The notes below the pieces were generated by a model that saw nothing but the letters and a program-made list of their open reading frames with translations, had not been told where the DNA came from and searched no databases. Shown in pieces: positions 37,346 through 46,181 of a stretch of DNA of 64,000 nucleotides. The stretch covers positions 124,001 through 188,000 of the forward strand of contig NZ_FMTS01000001.1 in NCBI RefSeq assembly GCF_900100255.1, read 5' to 3'. The translations under genes and the position numbers were made by a program. The DNA comes from Asticcacaulis taihuensis. Its GTDB lineage: Bacteria; Pseudomonadota; Alphaproteobacteria; Caulobacterales; Caulobacteraceae. How positions within the stretch are numbered: position 1 is the first letter of the stretch; each line of letters begins with the position of its first letter.

Positions 37346-37388
37346 ATTGACAACACCACCTGAACATTGTTCAAATGGTGTTGTCAAT
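37346..37388. repeat. 43-bp near-perfect palindrome upstream of plsC
   Basis: Outer arms ATTGACAACACCA and TGGTGTTGTCAAT pair perfectly (13 bp), two positions do not pair (CC against AA), then TGAAC-ATT-GTTCA pairs again. In all 18 of 20 pairs match around a 3-base centre. It lies 17 bp before the plsC ATG and 17 bp past the cyclase stop. There is no T-run, and the arms contain TTGACA on both strands, so an operator or promoter element is more likely than a terminator. Confidence 0.8.
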
Positions 37389-37405
37389 GGTAATTCAGGG
37401 CAGGC

Positions 37406-38464
37406 TTAGGCCGCGTTGGAATCCGTTTTTAACGACTCGGCAATGGTCACCTTGTTGCGGCCATTATTTTTGGAGGTATAGAGCGCCTTGTCGGCCCGAT
37501 CGAGCAGGTCGAAGGAATCCTCGGCATATTCGCGCTGGGCGATGCCGGCCGAGATGGTGACGGTGCCCAGGTCTTCGTTGGTGGAGCGGCGCTTGAGAAC
37601 ACGCGAAGCGATTTCACTGCGGGCTTCATTCAGAAGCCGTTCGACCGTATCACAGGTTTCACCAGGGAAGAGCAGTCCGAATTCCTCGCCACCGTAACGG
37701 GCAGCCAGGCGTGGCGGACGGCCAATACGGGCCAGGACCGAAGCGACATAACGCAGCACCTGGTCGCCGGTCTGATGGCCCCAGGTATCGTTGAAGCGCT
37801 TGAAATGATCGATGTCGATGACGGCCAGGGTCAGCGGGCTGGAAATATCATCGTTTTCGCAGTGACGATCCAGGGCTTCGTCAAATGACTTGCGATTTGC
37901 CAGGTTTGTCAGGGCGTCAGTCATGGCCTCCATGCGCACCTGATCCAGATGCTTGCGCAGGCGATTGACCTCGCGCGAGGATTCCGAGAGACGGCCCTCC
38001 AGCAGGGAATGGTGATCGAGAACGGTTGTGGTGGCTTCCGTCAGGCTGTCGATCAGGCTCTTGAGTGCGACGGCCTCAACCTCGCTCATCGACTTGCGGG
38101 CCCCCTCCAGGGTTTCGCCATAGGTCTTCTGCGCCTTCTGGGCCTCGACGATCACTTCTGTGATGGAGGCCAGTTCGCGCGTCAGCTTCAGGCCGGCATC
38201 GCGCACTTCATCATTAAGCTTCAGGCGGGCAATGAACTTGCTGGCCAGGCTTTCGGAAATGTCTTCAGTAATGGTCTCGCCGGCGGCAACAAGTCGCTGG
38301 ATTTCCTGCGCCAGGGGGCATTCCGGATCACCGGCGACATAAAGCCAGATCTCATAGTTGAGCGGGGTCGGCCAGACGCCGTGATCCTGCATCAGGCGCA
38401 AGGCTTCGCCGGCTAAGGCATAGGCGGCAGGACTTCTTACGCTGATCTCTATGTCGTTGTTCAT
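37406..38464 (-). CDS. diguanylate cyclase (GGDEF protein)
   Basis: A 352-residue soluble GGDEF enzyme that makes cyclic di-GMP from two GTP. Residues about 1-185 are helical with coiled-coil character (SREVNRLRKHLDQVRMEA leads into the domain); residues about 190-340 are the GGDEF domain, starting DALTNLANRKSFDEAL, with metal Asp in VIDIDHFKRFND and the active-site GGEEF. The inhibitory RxxD site is missing: the position reads RPPR. ATG 38464 is preferred to a longer GTG start at 38539. No signal or membrane part. Confidence 0.94.
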   Translation of the reverse strand: MNNDIEISVRSPAAYALAGEALRLMQDHGVWPTPLNYEIWLYVAGDPECPLAQEIQRLVAAGETITEDISESLASKFIARLKLNDEVRDAGLKLTRELASITEVIVEAQKAQKTYGETLEGARKSMSEVEAVALKSLIDSLTEATTTVLDHHSLLEGRLSESSREVNRLRKHLDQVRMEAMTDALTNLANRKSFDEALDRHCENDDISSPLTLAVIDIDHFKRFNDTWGHQTGDQVLRYVASVLARIGRPPRLAARYGGEEFGLLFPGETCDTVERLLNEARSEIASRVLKRRSTNEDLGTVTISAGIAQREYAEDSFDLLDRADKALYTSKNNGRNKVTIAESLKTDSNAA

Positions 38465-38595
38465 TCGTTCTTCTGGCCCCCTTTCAGGAACCTTCCCTGG
38501 CGGTCTCGTGCGGCCTGATTCTTCTGGACGCACTCGCACCTTAAACGAACTTCTCTGACAGGCGGTTAACGGCCAGAAGGCAAACGCAGCAAAAT

Positions 38596-40062
38596 TCAGT
38601 CCTTGAGCGGCGTTGCCCGCATTAAAAATGCCGGCATGTGATCACCAAAGGGCGTTTCATTTGATGACTTGGCTTTTGATTTTTCTTCGTTTTTTTCTTT
38701 CTTGCCCGTACGGCGGGCCGCCTTGGCAGGCCGTGCCTCCTGTACATCCGGCGCCGAAATTATTTCTTCGGAAACCGACTTTTTTTCTGCCTTAACCGGC
38801 TCAACGGGAGCGGATTGAGTAGCTGAGCGTTCGCGGGGCTTGTGATCACGCTGCGACCTACCTCTGGTTTTGCCTGATTCGCGGCGAGGTTGCCGTGAGC
38901 CTTCGCGTGGCGCATCGCTGAGCGCAGAATAATCGACATCAAGCTCAAGATTGGCTGGCTCTTTCTTAATGAGCTTGACGACCTTGTCGTAGTTTTTCTC
39001 ATCGTGTGGCGACAGCAGCAGGTAGGTTTCGCCTGTCCGTCCGGCGCGCCCGGTGCGGCCGATCCGGTGGACGTAATCGTCGGCGTGAATCGGCGCGTCA
39101 AAGTTGAAGACATGCCCGACCGCTGGGATATCCAGACCGCGGGCGGCGACATCCGAAGCGACCAGCAGGGTCAGTTCGCCCTTACGGAAAGCATCGAGCG
39201 TCTTCATGCGCAGCGACTGATCCAGGTCACCATGGATAGGTGCGGCATTGAAACCGTGAACGCTCAGGGACTTGGCGACGATATCGACATCGGTCTTGCG
39301 ATTGCAGAAAACGATCCCATTCTGGATATCGAGTGTTTTGAGAAGGGCGCGCAGGGCGATCCGCTTGGCCTTTACGTCCTTGTGCGGCACGCGCAGCACG
39401 TACTGGGTGATGTTTTCGTTGGTCGTGGCTGGGCGGGAAACTTCGATGCGGACCGGATTTTTCAGGAAGGCTTCGGTCAGGCGGGTAATTTCCGGCGGCA
39501 TGGTAGCCGAGAAGAACAGGGTCTGTCGCGTCGGCGGGGTCAGTTTGAAAATACGCTCGATATCCGGGATGAAACCCATATCGAGCATCCGATCCGCTTC
39601 ATCGACCACCATCATGGTGACGCCATTGAGCATGACCTTCGAGCGCTCGAACAGATCGAGCAGACGGCCCGGCGTGGCGATCAGCACATCAACACCCTTA
39701 TCGAGCTTGGCCACCTGGTCCGCCATGGAGACGCCGCCGATCAGAAGCGCCCAGTTCAGCTTGTGGTATTTCGCGTATTTCTCGAAAGCTTCCGCAACCT
39801 GGTCAGCGAGTTCACGCGTCGGCTCCAGCACAATGGCGCGCGGCATACGGGCGCGGGAACGGCCAGCGGCCAGTTTTTCAATCATCGGCAGGGTGAAAGC
39901 GGCGGTCTTGCCGGTACCGGTCTGGGCAATGCCAAGGACATCGAGGCCAGTCATGGCCACTGGAATGGCCTGTTCCTGAATAGGGGTAGGGGTATCGTAG
40001 CCGGTTTCGGCAACAGCCTTGAGGACCTGTTCGCTCAGGCCCAAATCGGAAAATTTCGTCAT
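38596..40062 (-). CDS. DEAD-box ATP-dependent RNA helicase, RhlE-like
   Basis: A 488-residue RNA helicase. Motifs in order: Q motif (PTPIQEQAIP), AQTGTGKT, PTRELADQV, TPGRLLD, VVDEADRMLD (DEAD), SATMP, then in the second domain IVFCNRKTDVD, VASDVAARGLDIP and HRIGRTGRAG. Residues about 385-488 are a basic, disordered tail rich in Lys, Arg, Ser and Glu, as in RhlE-type proteins that join degradosomes. ATG 40062 (MTKFSDLGLS) is the family start. Probably acts in rRNA maturation or mRNA decay. Confidence 0.95.
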   Translation of the reverse strand: MTKFSDLGLSEQVLKAVAETGYDTPTPIQEQAIPVAMTGLDVLGIAQTGTGKTAAFTLPMIEKLAAGRSRARMPRAIVLEPTRELADQVAEAFEKYAKYHKLNWALLIGGVSMADQVAKLDKGVDVLIATPGRLLDLFERSKVMLNGVTMMVVDEADRMLDMGFIPDIERIFKLTPPTRQTLFFSATMPPEITRLTEAFLKNPVRIEVSRPATTNENITQYVLRVPHKDVKAKRIALRALLKTLDIQNGIVFCNRKTDVDIVAKSLSVHGFNAAPIHGDLDQSLRMKTLDAFRKGELTLLVASDVAARGLDIPAVGHVFNFDAPIHADDYVHRIGRTGRAGRTGETYLLLSPHDEKNYDKVVKLIKKEPANLELDVDYSALSDAPREGSRQPRRESGKTRGRSQRDHKPRERSATQSAPVEPVKAEKKSVSEEIISAPDVQEARPAKAARRTGKKEKNEEKSKAKSSNETPFGDHMPAFLMRATPLKD

Positions 40063-40267
40063 GACACTCTTTGAATGGAATGCATTTCCATCCGGGCAAG
40101 CGATCTTACGGGGCTGGGAATGCGGCGCGCCGATCGTGGCGCTAAGGATGGGCGGCCGGTGCCTGCGAAACCGGAGCAAGGCTCAGGCGCAGACACGCGC
40201 GAACCGGATATTTCGGCTCGCGCGTGTCTGATACCAGAATTTACAACAATTAACAGGCTTTTTTAGA

Positions 40268-42334
40268 TTAGACGTCCAGGTCATCCGCCACGAACTCGGC
40301 ATGATCCTGAATATAACGAAAGCGCAGTTCCGGCTTGCGGCCCATCAGGGTCTCGACCAGGTCTTCGACATCTTCCTCATCATGGGGCAGGGTAACGCGG
40401 GCAAGAGTCCGCGTCCTGGGGTCCATGGTGGTTTCCTTGAGTTGCGCCGGCATCATTTCGCCAAGGCCCTTGAAGCGGCCGATTTCCGGTTTCTTGCCCT
40501 TGAAATGCTTTGCCAGGATTTCAGCCCGGTGGGCGTCATCCTTGGCGTAATGGGTCTCCTTGCCGTGGCTGATGCGATACAGCGGCGGCATGGCCAGGAA
40601 GAGATTGCCGTTGCGGATCATGTTGGGCATGGTCCGGTAGAAATAGGTAATCAACAGGCTGGCAATGTGAGCGCCATCGACATCGGCATCGGTCATGATA
40701 ATGACCCGCTCGTAACGCAGATCCTCTTCCTTGAACCGGGCACCAGGCTGCACGCCGAGCGCCAGGCCGAGATCCGACAGTTCCACATTGGCGCGCGCTT
40801 TTTCGCCGGTCGCCGAGGCCACGTTCAGTATCTTGCCGCGCAGGGGCAGAATGGCCTGGGTATTGCGGTTGCGGCCTTGCTTGGCGGAGCCGCCGGCCGA
40901 ATCACCTTCGACAATGAACAACTCAGTGCCTACGGCGTCCTGGCGGGCGCAATCGGCCAGCTTGCCCGGCAGGCGCAGCTTGCGCGTAGCGGAGGCCCGC
41001 GCCACTTCCTTGTCCTTGCGGCGCTTCAGACGCTCCTCGGCGCGCTCGACAATGAATTGCAGGATGCGATCGGCCTGCTTGGGGGATGAGGTCAGCCAGT
41101 GGTCGAACGGATCGGCCAGTGCTTTCTCCACCAGACGCTGAGCGTCACTGGACGACAGGCGGTCCTTGGTCTGGCCCTGGAACTCCGGATTGCGGATGAA
41201 AACCGAAATGACGATGCCCGCCTGGGCGGCAACGTCTTCGGCGGTAATCAGGCCGCCACGCTTATCGCCGGTCATTTCGGCGTAAGCCTTCAGGGACCGG
41301 GTAAGGGCGGCGCGCAGGCCGGCCTCGTGCGTACCGCCATCGGGCGTGGGAATAGTGTTACAGTAACTCTGGCAGAAGCCATCATGCTCACCGAAACCGG
41401 CGCCGGACCACACCACGGCCCATTCGACGGCCCCGGCCTCACCTTTACGCTCGACCCGTCCGGAGAAAATGTCCCCCAGGGTTTCGGTATCCTTGACGCG
41501 CTCGGCCAGGTAATCCGCCAGGCCGTTCGGGAAATAGAATTTATCCTCGGCCGGTGTCTGGTCGTGGATCAGTTCTGGTGCGCATTTCCAGAAAATCTGT
41601 ACGCCGCGGAAGAGGTACGCCTTGGCCTTGGCCATGCGGTACACGCGCGCCGGTTTGAAGCGGGCCTCAGGCCCGAAGATTTCAGGGTCAGGCAGGAACC
41701 GTTCCAGTGTGCCCTTCTTCTTTGAGGGGCCGACCTGGATGACATCGGTCAGCTTATGACCTTTGGAGAAATTTTGCTGCCACTCGTAGCCATCGCGCCA
41801 GACGGTCACTTCCAGTTTTTCGGACAGGGCGTTGACCACCGAAATGCCGACGCCATGCAGGCCGCCGGAGGTTTCATACGCCTTGCCCGAGAATTTGCCG
41901 CCAGAGTGCAGCATGGTCAGGACGACTTCAAGCGCCGATTTGCCGGGATATTTCGGATGCGGATCGACCGGGATGCCGCGGCCATCGTCGCGCACACTCA
42001 AATAGCCGTCCTTGTCCAGCTCCACCCAGATTGCCTTGGCGTGACCGGCCACGGCTTCGTCCATGGCGTTATCAAGCACCTCGGCGAAAAGGTGGTGCAG
42101 GGCCTTCTCATCCGTGCCGCCTATATACATGCCAGGGCGCTTGCGGACAGGCTCCAGCCCTTCAAGCACCTCAATACTTGAAGCGCCATAACCGGGATCT
42201 ACTGTGACCGGCGCGTGCTGTTTGGTAGGCGCAGGCGTGGTCCGGGCAGCGGGCGCAGAGGCTTCCGGCGAAGGCGAGGCGGGCTTTTCAGGCTCATCCC
42301 CAAAAAGCGAGGATTGCGGGATATTGGACGTCAT
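40268..42334 (-). CDS. parE: DNA topoisomerase IV subunit B
   Basis: A 688-residue ParE, the ATPase subunit that works with ParC to decatenate chromosomes. The first 40 residues are a Pro/Ala extension. The GHKL ATPase shows EVLDNAMDEAVAGHA, RDDGRGIPVDPHP and GGLHGVGISVVNALS; the TOPRIM domain has ELFIVEGDSAGGSAKQGRN and MTDADVDGAHI; the end is FRYIQDHAEFVADDLDV. The QTKxxLSS-type segment GQTKDRLSSSD is ParE-like and supports topo IV over gyrase. Confidence 0.96.
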   Translation of the reverse strand: MTSNIPQSSLFGDEPEKPASPSPEASAPAARTTPAPTKQHAPVTVDPGYGASSIEVLEGLEPVRKRPGMYIGGTDEKALHHLFAEVLDNAMDEAVAGHAKAIWVELDKDGYLSVRDDGRGIPVDPHPKYPGKSALEVVLTMLHSGGKFSGKAYETSGGLHGVGISVVNALSEKLEVTVWRDGYEWQQNFSKGHKLTDVIQVGPSKKKGTLERFLPDPEIFGPEARFKPARVYRMAKAKAYLFRGVQIFWKCAPELIHDQTPAEDKFYFPNGLADYLAERVKDTETLGDIFSGRVERKGEAGAVEWAVVWSGAGFGEHDGFCQSYCNTIPTPDGGTHEAGLRAALTRSLKAYAEMTGDKRGGLITAEDVAAQAGIVISVFIRNPEFQGQTKDRLSSSDAQRLVEKALADPFDHWLTSSPKQADRILQFIVERAEERLKRRKDKEVARASATRKLRLPGKLADCARQDAVGTELFIVEGDSAGGSAKQGRNRNTQAILPLRGKILNVASATGEKARANVELSDLGLALGVQPGARFKEEDLRYERVIIMTDADVDGAHIASLLITYFYRTMPNMIRNGNLFLAMPPLYRISHGKETHYAKDDAHRAEILAKHFKGKKPEIGRFKGLGEMMPAQLKETTMDPRTRTLARVTLPHDEEDVEDLVETLMGRKPELRFRYIQDHAEFVADDLDV

Positions 42335-42392
42335 AACTCTAACATGGGGTGATTCGGCTCTCAGTCATAAAGAGGCAACAAGCAACCCACAA

Positions 42393-42425
42393 TAAAAAAG
42401 GCCGCGAACCCGAAGGTTCGCAGCC
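42393..42425 (-). terminator. rho-independent terminator after the first TorF-type gene
   Basis: Read on the minus strand: GCTGCGAACC-TTCG-GGTTCGCGGC, a stable stem with a UUCG tetraloop, followed by C and six T. It lies 38 bp beyond the stop. Confidence 0.9.
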
Positions 42426-42462
42426 AGCTATTTCTTTACCCTTGGTCAGGCTTAGAATTTTT

Positions 42463-43110
42463 TTAGAACGACGCCTTGATGGTGGCGGCGAAGGTTGAAG
42501 GCTGCTTCGAGGCATCGGCCCAGCGCAGATCAAGACCCAGTGTATCGTTGATGGCGTAGGTGAAGCCGATATTCTTGGTGGTGTAGCCGTACATTTCGTA
42601 GTTACCCAGGGCGCCCGAAACCGACCACTTGTCGGTCAGCGGATACGAAGCGTTGACTTCATAGTACGGATCTTCGAGGGTTTCGGCATCGAGGTACATG
42701 GCAGCACCGATCGTACCTTTGCCCATCGGATGGTTTACTGCGGCCTTCAGTTCGCTGATCACGTCACCGCCGGAAGACGGATAGGTATATGCAATAGCGC
42801 CGAAGTCGAAGTGGAAGTCGCCGGCCGAAGGCGTAAGGCCCATATACAGGTCGAGTTCGGTATCGGCATTCCCGTCGCCATAAGGGAAGTCAACGTTCGA
42901 CGCCCAGGCGCCGGCATAGAACATGCCCTTGGAGTAGTCGATGCCGCCTTGCAGAGCCGCGTTGTTGTCGGTTTGGGTGACACCGCGCCAGACATAGTTG
43001 CTGGTCACAGCGATATTGTAGCTCAGGTGACCGGCATCGTCTTGAGCCATTGCAGCCCCGCCGGCGAAAAGTGCGCTGATGGCAACAGCGGCGACAAGAG
43101 TCTTTTTCAT
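42463..43110 (-). CDS. TorF-family putative porin (TIGR02001 type), copy 1
   Basis: A 215-residue outer-membrane beta-barrel candidate. A signal peptide (MKKTLVAAVAISALFAGGAAMAQ) is followed by alternating strands and a C-terminal Phe (TIKASF), the usual BAM recognition end. The segment NYVWRGVTQTDNNAALQGG and the GMFYAGAWASNVDF block are the family hallmark. It is a paralogue of the next gene upstream (43471-44124), near-identical over GGIDYS and FYAGAWASNVDF. Members often neighbour glnK-amt in proteobacteria, suggesting a part in uptake of nitrogen compounds. ATG 43110 is preferred over 43116. Confidence 0.88.
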   Translation of the reverse strand: MKKTLVAAVAISALFAGGAAMAQDDAGHLSYNIAVTSNYVWRGVTQTDNNAALQGGIDYSKGMFYAGAWASNVDFPYGDGNADTELDLYMGLTPSAGDFHFDFGAIAYTYPSSGGDVISELKAAVNHPMGKGTIGAAMYLDAETLEDPYYEVNASYPLTDKWSVSGALGNYEMYGYTTKNIGFTYAINDTLGLDLRWADASKQPSTFAATIKASF

Positions 43111-43470
43111 GATCATATCCCAGTTCAGTGGTTGGCGCCGGTTCGTAATGGCCGGCTCAGGAGGATTTGGTGTGTGACGGTAAAGCCGAAGTTAATCTAG
43201 CAAGTTTTTAGGGCGAGCAAAGTCCCCTAATGTCATTTAGCAACGCTTTGATGTATATTTACAACGTTTGTTTCAATGGCTTAATGCGCGCCGACCGCAC
43301 TTGAAACCTAACCTGATGACCTTTATTTTTCGCCGGTTTTATTTGCTGCTGCAACGATTGTCATAATTATGAAATCAAAAAGTCAAGTAAATCATATAGC
43401 AGCTAAGGTAACCGTATTGCAGCGCAAAAGGTGAGGGCCGCGTCCGGAAACACGACCCTCTGTTACCAGC
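43111..43470. promoter_or_regulatory. 360-bp intergenic region upstream of TorF copy 1
   Basis: Contains the promoter of copy 1 and the terminator of copy 2 (43426-43460). CAACGCTTTG at 43241 and CAACGTTTG at 43262 form a direct repeat 21 bp apart, two helical turns, about 130 bp before the ATG; it may be a regulator site. No gene is seen. Confidence 0.35.
43426..43460 (-). terminator. terminator after TorF copy 2
   Basis: Read on the minus strand: stem GAGGGTCG / CGGCCCTC (one T-G pair) with a 12-base loop, followed by ACC and TTTT. It lies 11 bp past the stop. Confidence 0.65.
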
Positions 43471-44124
43471 TTAGAAAGCAGCCTTAAGCGTGACGGCGAG
43501 GCGGGCCGCCGACGGCTTGATCACTTCCGGAATGTTGGTGTCGGACGCGCGAACATCCACCGAGAAAACCGGGGTGATGGCGTAGGTCAGGCCGAGATTC
43601 TCGGTCGTGTACTTGAAGCCACCGGTCTTTTGTTCACCAACGGCGCCCGAAACGCTGAGCTTGCTGGTCAACGGGTACGAACCATTGATTTCATAATATT
43701 CGGTGTCATCGACATCGGTGTTATAGAAATAGGCGGCGCCGATGGTACCCTTGTAGAACGGGTGGCTCACGGCAGCCTTCAGTTCGGTCGAATCAAGAGT
43801 GTCGTCATTGTAGTTGTAGTAGATGGCGCCCAGATCGAAGGTGAAGTCCTTATAGACCGGCTTGATGCCGGCATAGAGGTCGAGTTCGTAATCGGCGAAA
43901 TCGACATTGGACGCCCATGCGCCAGCGTAGAACAGGCCGTGCGAATAGTCGATGCCGCCCTGGATGGCCGGATCACCTGCCGTCTGGCTGACGCCGCGGA
44001 AAACGTAATCGCTAGTGGCGGCAACGTTATAGCTGAGAGTGCCGCCTGCGAATTCGGTGGCGGAAGCCGAACCGGCAATGACGGCAGCGGCGATGGCCGT
44101 AGCGGCCAGGAGCATTTTTTTCAT
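43471..44124 (-). CDS. TorF-family putative porin (TIGR02001 type), copy 2
   Basis: A 217-residue outer-membrane beta-barrel candidate with signal peptide (MKKMLLAATAIAAAVIAGSASA) and a C-terminal Phe (TLKAAF). The DYVFRGVSQT and LFYAGAWASNVDF blocks match copy 1 closely, while loop regions differ (for example YYNYNDDTLDSTEL here), as expected after tandem duplication. ATG 44124 has a GAGGA 8 bp upstream; a second ATG lies 6 bp earlier. It lies just downstream of amt on the same strand but behind its own promoter region. Confidence 0.88.
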   Translation of the reverse strand: MKKMLLAATAIAAAVIAGSASATEFAGGTLSYNVAATSDYVFRGVSQTAGDPAIQGGIDYSHGLFYAGAWASNVDFADYELDLYAGIKPVYKDFTFDLGAIYYNYNDDTLDSTELKAAVSHPFYKGTIGAAYFYNTDVDDTEYYEINGSYPLTSKLSVSGAVGEQKTGGFKYTTENLGLTYAITPVFSVDVRASDTNIPEVIKPSAARLAVTLKAAF

Positions 44125-44333
44125 TATCATGTCCTCAGATTGAGTTTGTGTGCCAAACCCCATCCGAAGCGTTTCCCGCGCCAGTTATAGTGGAATATTG
44201 CGGCGCGGAATCAGATTACATTTTTATGACAGCCAAACCAACACCTGTGATTACAAAACACAGTTCTGTGGCATATTTGCACAAAATGCGGCCAAAAGAC
44301 GGCCAAAAGATTAATAATAACAAGGCTGTGGAT

Positions 44334-44367
44334 AAAAAACGGAGCGCTCCTTGAAGAGGCGCTCCGT
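44334..44367 (-). terminator. rho-independent terminator after amt
   Basis: Read on the minus strand: stem ACGGAGCGC / GCGCTCCGT with an 11-base loop, then six T. It lies 31 bp after the amt stop and separates amt from the TorF genes. Confidence 0.88.
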
Positions 44368-44398
44368 CTCATTTGTGCAACTGATTAAAGATGGTAGT

Positions 44399-45850
44399 TT
44401 AGTGATCCATGACTTCGTCGTGAAGCGAGGCGTCGAGGCCGGCTTCTTCCTGATCGGCCGTCACGCGGAGACCCGTCGTGAACTTGCAGATGATCAGGAT
44501 GACGAGGGTGCCAAGGGCGGACCAGCCGATGGTGACGCCCAGGCCGATCAATTGCTTAACAACCGTAGCGCCTTCGGCCAGGGAGTTTACCGTGGTGTCG
44601 GCAAACAGCCCGGTCAGGATTGCGCCGAGGAAACCGCCGGCGCCATGGATGCCGAAAGCGTCGAGGGAGTCGTCATAGCCGAGCAGTTTCTTCATCCAGG
44701 TGGCCGAGACGTAGCAGACCGGACCGGCGACAGCGCCGATGATCATTGCGCCCGTCGGGTTGACGAAGCCGCAGGCCGGGGTGATGGCGACCAGACCGGC
44801 AACCAGGCCAGACAGGATGCCGATCAGCGACGGCTTGCCACGGAAGATCCATTCAACGACCTTCCAGGTCAGGCCAGCAGCGCAGGTGGCCAGCAGGGTG
44901 TTGAGCAGGGCCACCGAAGCCACCGAATCGCCCGCCCATTCCGAACCGGCATTGAAGCCGATCCAGCCGACGAACAGCAGCGAGGCGCCGATCAGGACGA
45001 AGATCGGGTTGTTAGCGGGCATCGATTCCGTGCCGTAGCCCTTGCGGCGGCCGAGGAAGAGAGCCGCCACCAGACCAGCGACACCGGCATTGACGTGAAC
45101 GACCGCGCCGCCGGCGAAGTCCTTGACGCCCAGGGTGCCGAGGAAACCACCACCCCAGACCATGTGACAGATCGGCGCATAGACCAGGATCGACCACAGG
45201 GCCATGAACAGGATCAGGCCGGAGAACTTGACGCGCTCAGCAAACGCGCCCGTGATCAGGGCAGGCGTGATGATGGCGAAGGTCATCTGGTAGGAGATCC
45301 AGGTGTATTCCGGCACCGCCGCCGTAGCCATATAGGCCGTATTCGGCGTGACATGGTTGAGCATGGCTGTATCGAAGCCGCCGAAATACTTGTTCAGCAG
45401 TTCGCCGCTGAAGCCAAACAGATCGGTGGCCGTGCCGAACGACATGCTGTAACCGACAACGTACCACAGGACCGCGACAACGGCCGTGACGCTGACCGAC
45501 TGGGTGACGGTGGCGATGACGTTCTTGCGGCGGACCATACCGCCATAGAAAAGGGCCAGGCCCGGCAGGGTCATCATCAGCACCATGGCGGTGGAGAAGA
45601 TGAGATAGGTTGTGTCCGCCTTGTCGATGGCGAGTTCTTTCTGCGACGCCAGCAGGGCGGGCGCCGGAGCAGCCTCAGAGGTCGCTTCCGAAGCGGCGGT
45701 TGATTCCGCAGCGGAGGCGGCTTCAGAGGTTACGGCTTCAGCAGAGGCCGCAGCCGACTCCTGAGCCAGAGCGAAACTGGCAACGGGTGCCGCCAGCAGA
45801 AGAGTCGCCGCCGCGGCGATGACTTTCGAGAGTTTGATCCACGTTTTCAA
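44399..45850 (-). CDS. amt: ammonium transporter Amt
   Basis: A 483-residue Amt/MEP channel for ammonium uptake. The start is TTG 45850 behind AAGGGGG; it gives a clear signal peptide (to FALAQ, about residue 30), as in AmtB. A Ser/Ala/Glu-rich periplasmic stretch (31-75) precedes 11 membrane segments. The twin pore histidines are in GGAVVHVNAG and AFGIHGAGGF, and the outer ammonium site region is WGGGFLG. No glnK lies next to it; the only PII gene here is glnB 2 kb away. Its flow is presumably gated by PII. Confidence 0.94.
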   Translation of the reverse strand: MKTWIKLSKVIAAAATLLLAAPVASFALAQESAAASAEAVTSEAASAAESTAASEATSEAAPAPALLASQKELAIDKADTTYLIFSTAMVLMMTLPGLALFYGGMVRRKNVIATVTQSVSVTAVVAVLWYVVGYSMSFGTATDLFGFSGELLNKYFGGFDTAMLNHVTPNTAYMATAAVPEYTWISYQMTFAIITPALITGAFAERVKFSGLILFMALWSILVYAPICHMVWGGGFLGTLGVKDFAGGAVVHVNAGVAGLVAALFLGRRKGYGTESMPANNPIFVLIGASLLFVGWIGFNAGSEWAGDSVASVALLNTLLATCAAGLTWKVVEWIFRGKPSLIGILSGLVAGLVAITPACGFVNPTGAMIIGAVAGPVCYVSATWMKKLLGYDDSLDAFGIHGAGGFLGAILTGLFADTTVNSLAEGATVVKQLIGLGVTIGWSALGTLVILIICKFTTGLRVTADQEEAGLDASLHDEVMDH

Positions 45851-46181
45851 AGTATCCCCCTTGGATAGCGGATATTGCACCTGCTCACAGTGCCGTGACT
45901 GCAAACTATCGCAAGTGCTTTATGGGGCGGATCAGGGGAGAAGGGGGCGCATATGTCGCCTTGCGTCATTTATGTGTCGGAATGCATGTAAATAGCATGA
46001 AAACAAAGAGTTTTTATGCGGTGGCATTTGCAACTATAATGATTTCGTCTGAAACTATAAAATGTAATACAATATAGCTCCGCATCAGGCTTGCCGCTTC
46101 AATTGTGCAGCGCAAAGAAACAGGCCGCCCCCGAAGGAACGGCCTGTTATGAAATTCATATCCTGAGACAGAAAATTCAGC
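45851..46181. promoter_or_regulatory. 331-bp intergenic region upstream of amt
   Basis: Holds the amt promoter and the glnA terminator. I searched the amt-proximal part for a sigma-54 element (GG-N10-GC with TTGC) and saw none. It is AT-rich around 45980-46080. No gene is seen. Confidence 0.35.
46113..46149 (-). terminator. rho-independent terminator after glnA
   Basis: Read on the minus strand: stem AACAGGCCG / CGGCCTGTT with a 12-base loop, then TCTTT. It lies 33 bp after the glnA stop. Confidence 0.82.

Noticed and set aside
44351-45703. 450-codon plus-strand frame opposite amt
   Set aside because: Complement of a membrane-protein gene gives artificial polar Asp/Glu/Gln/Arg repeats; not a gene.
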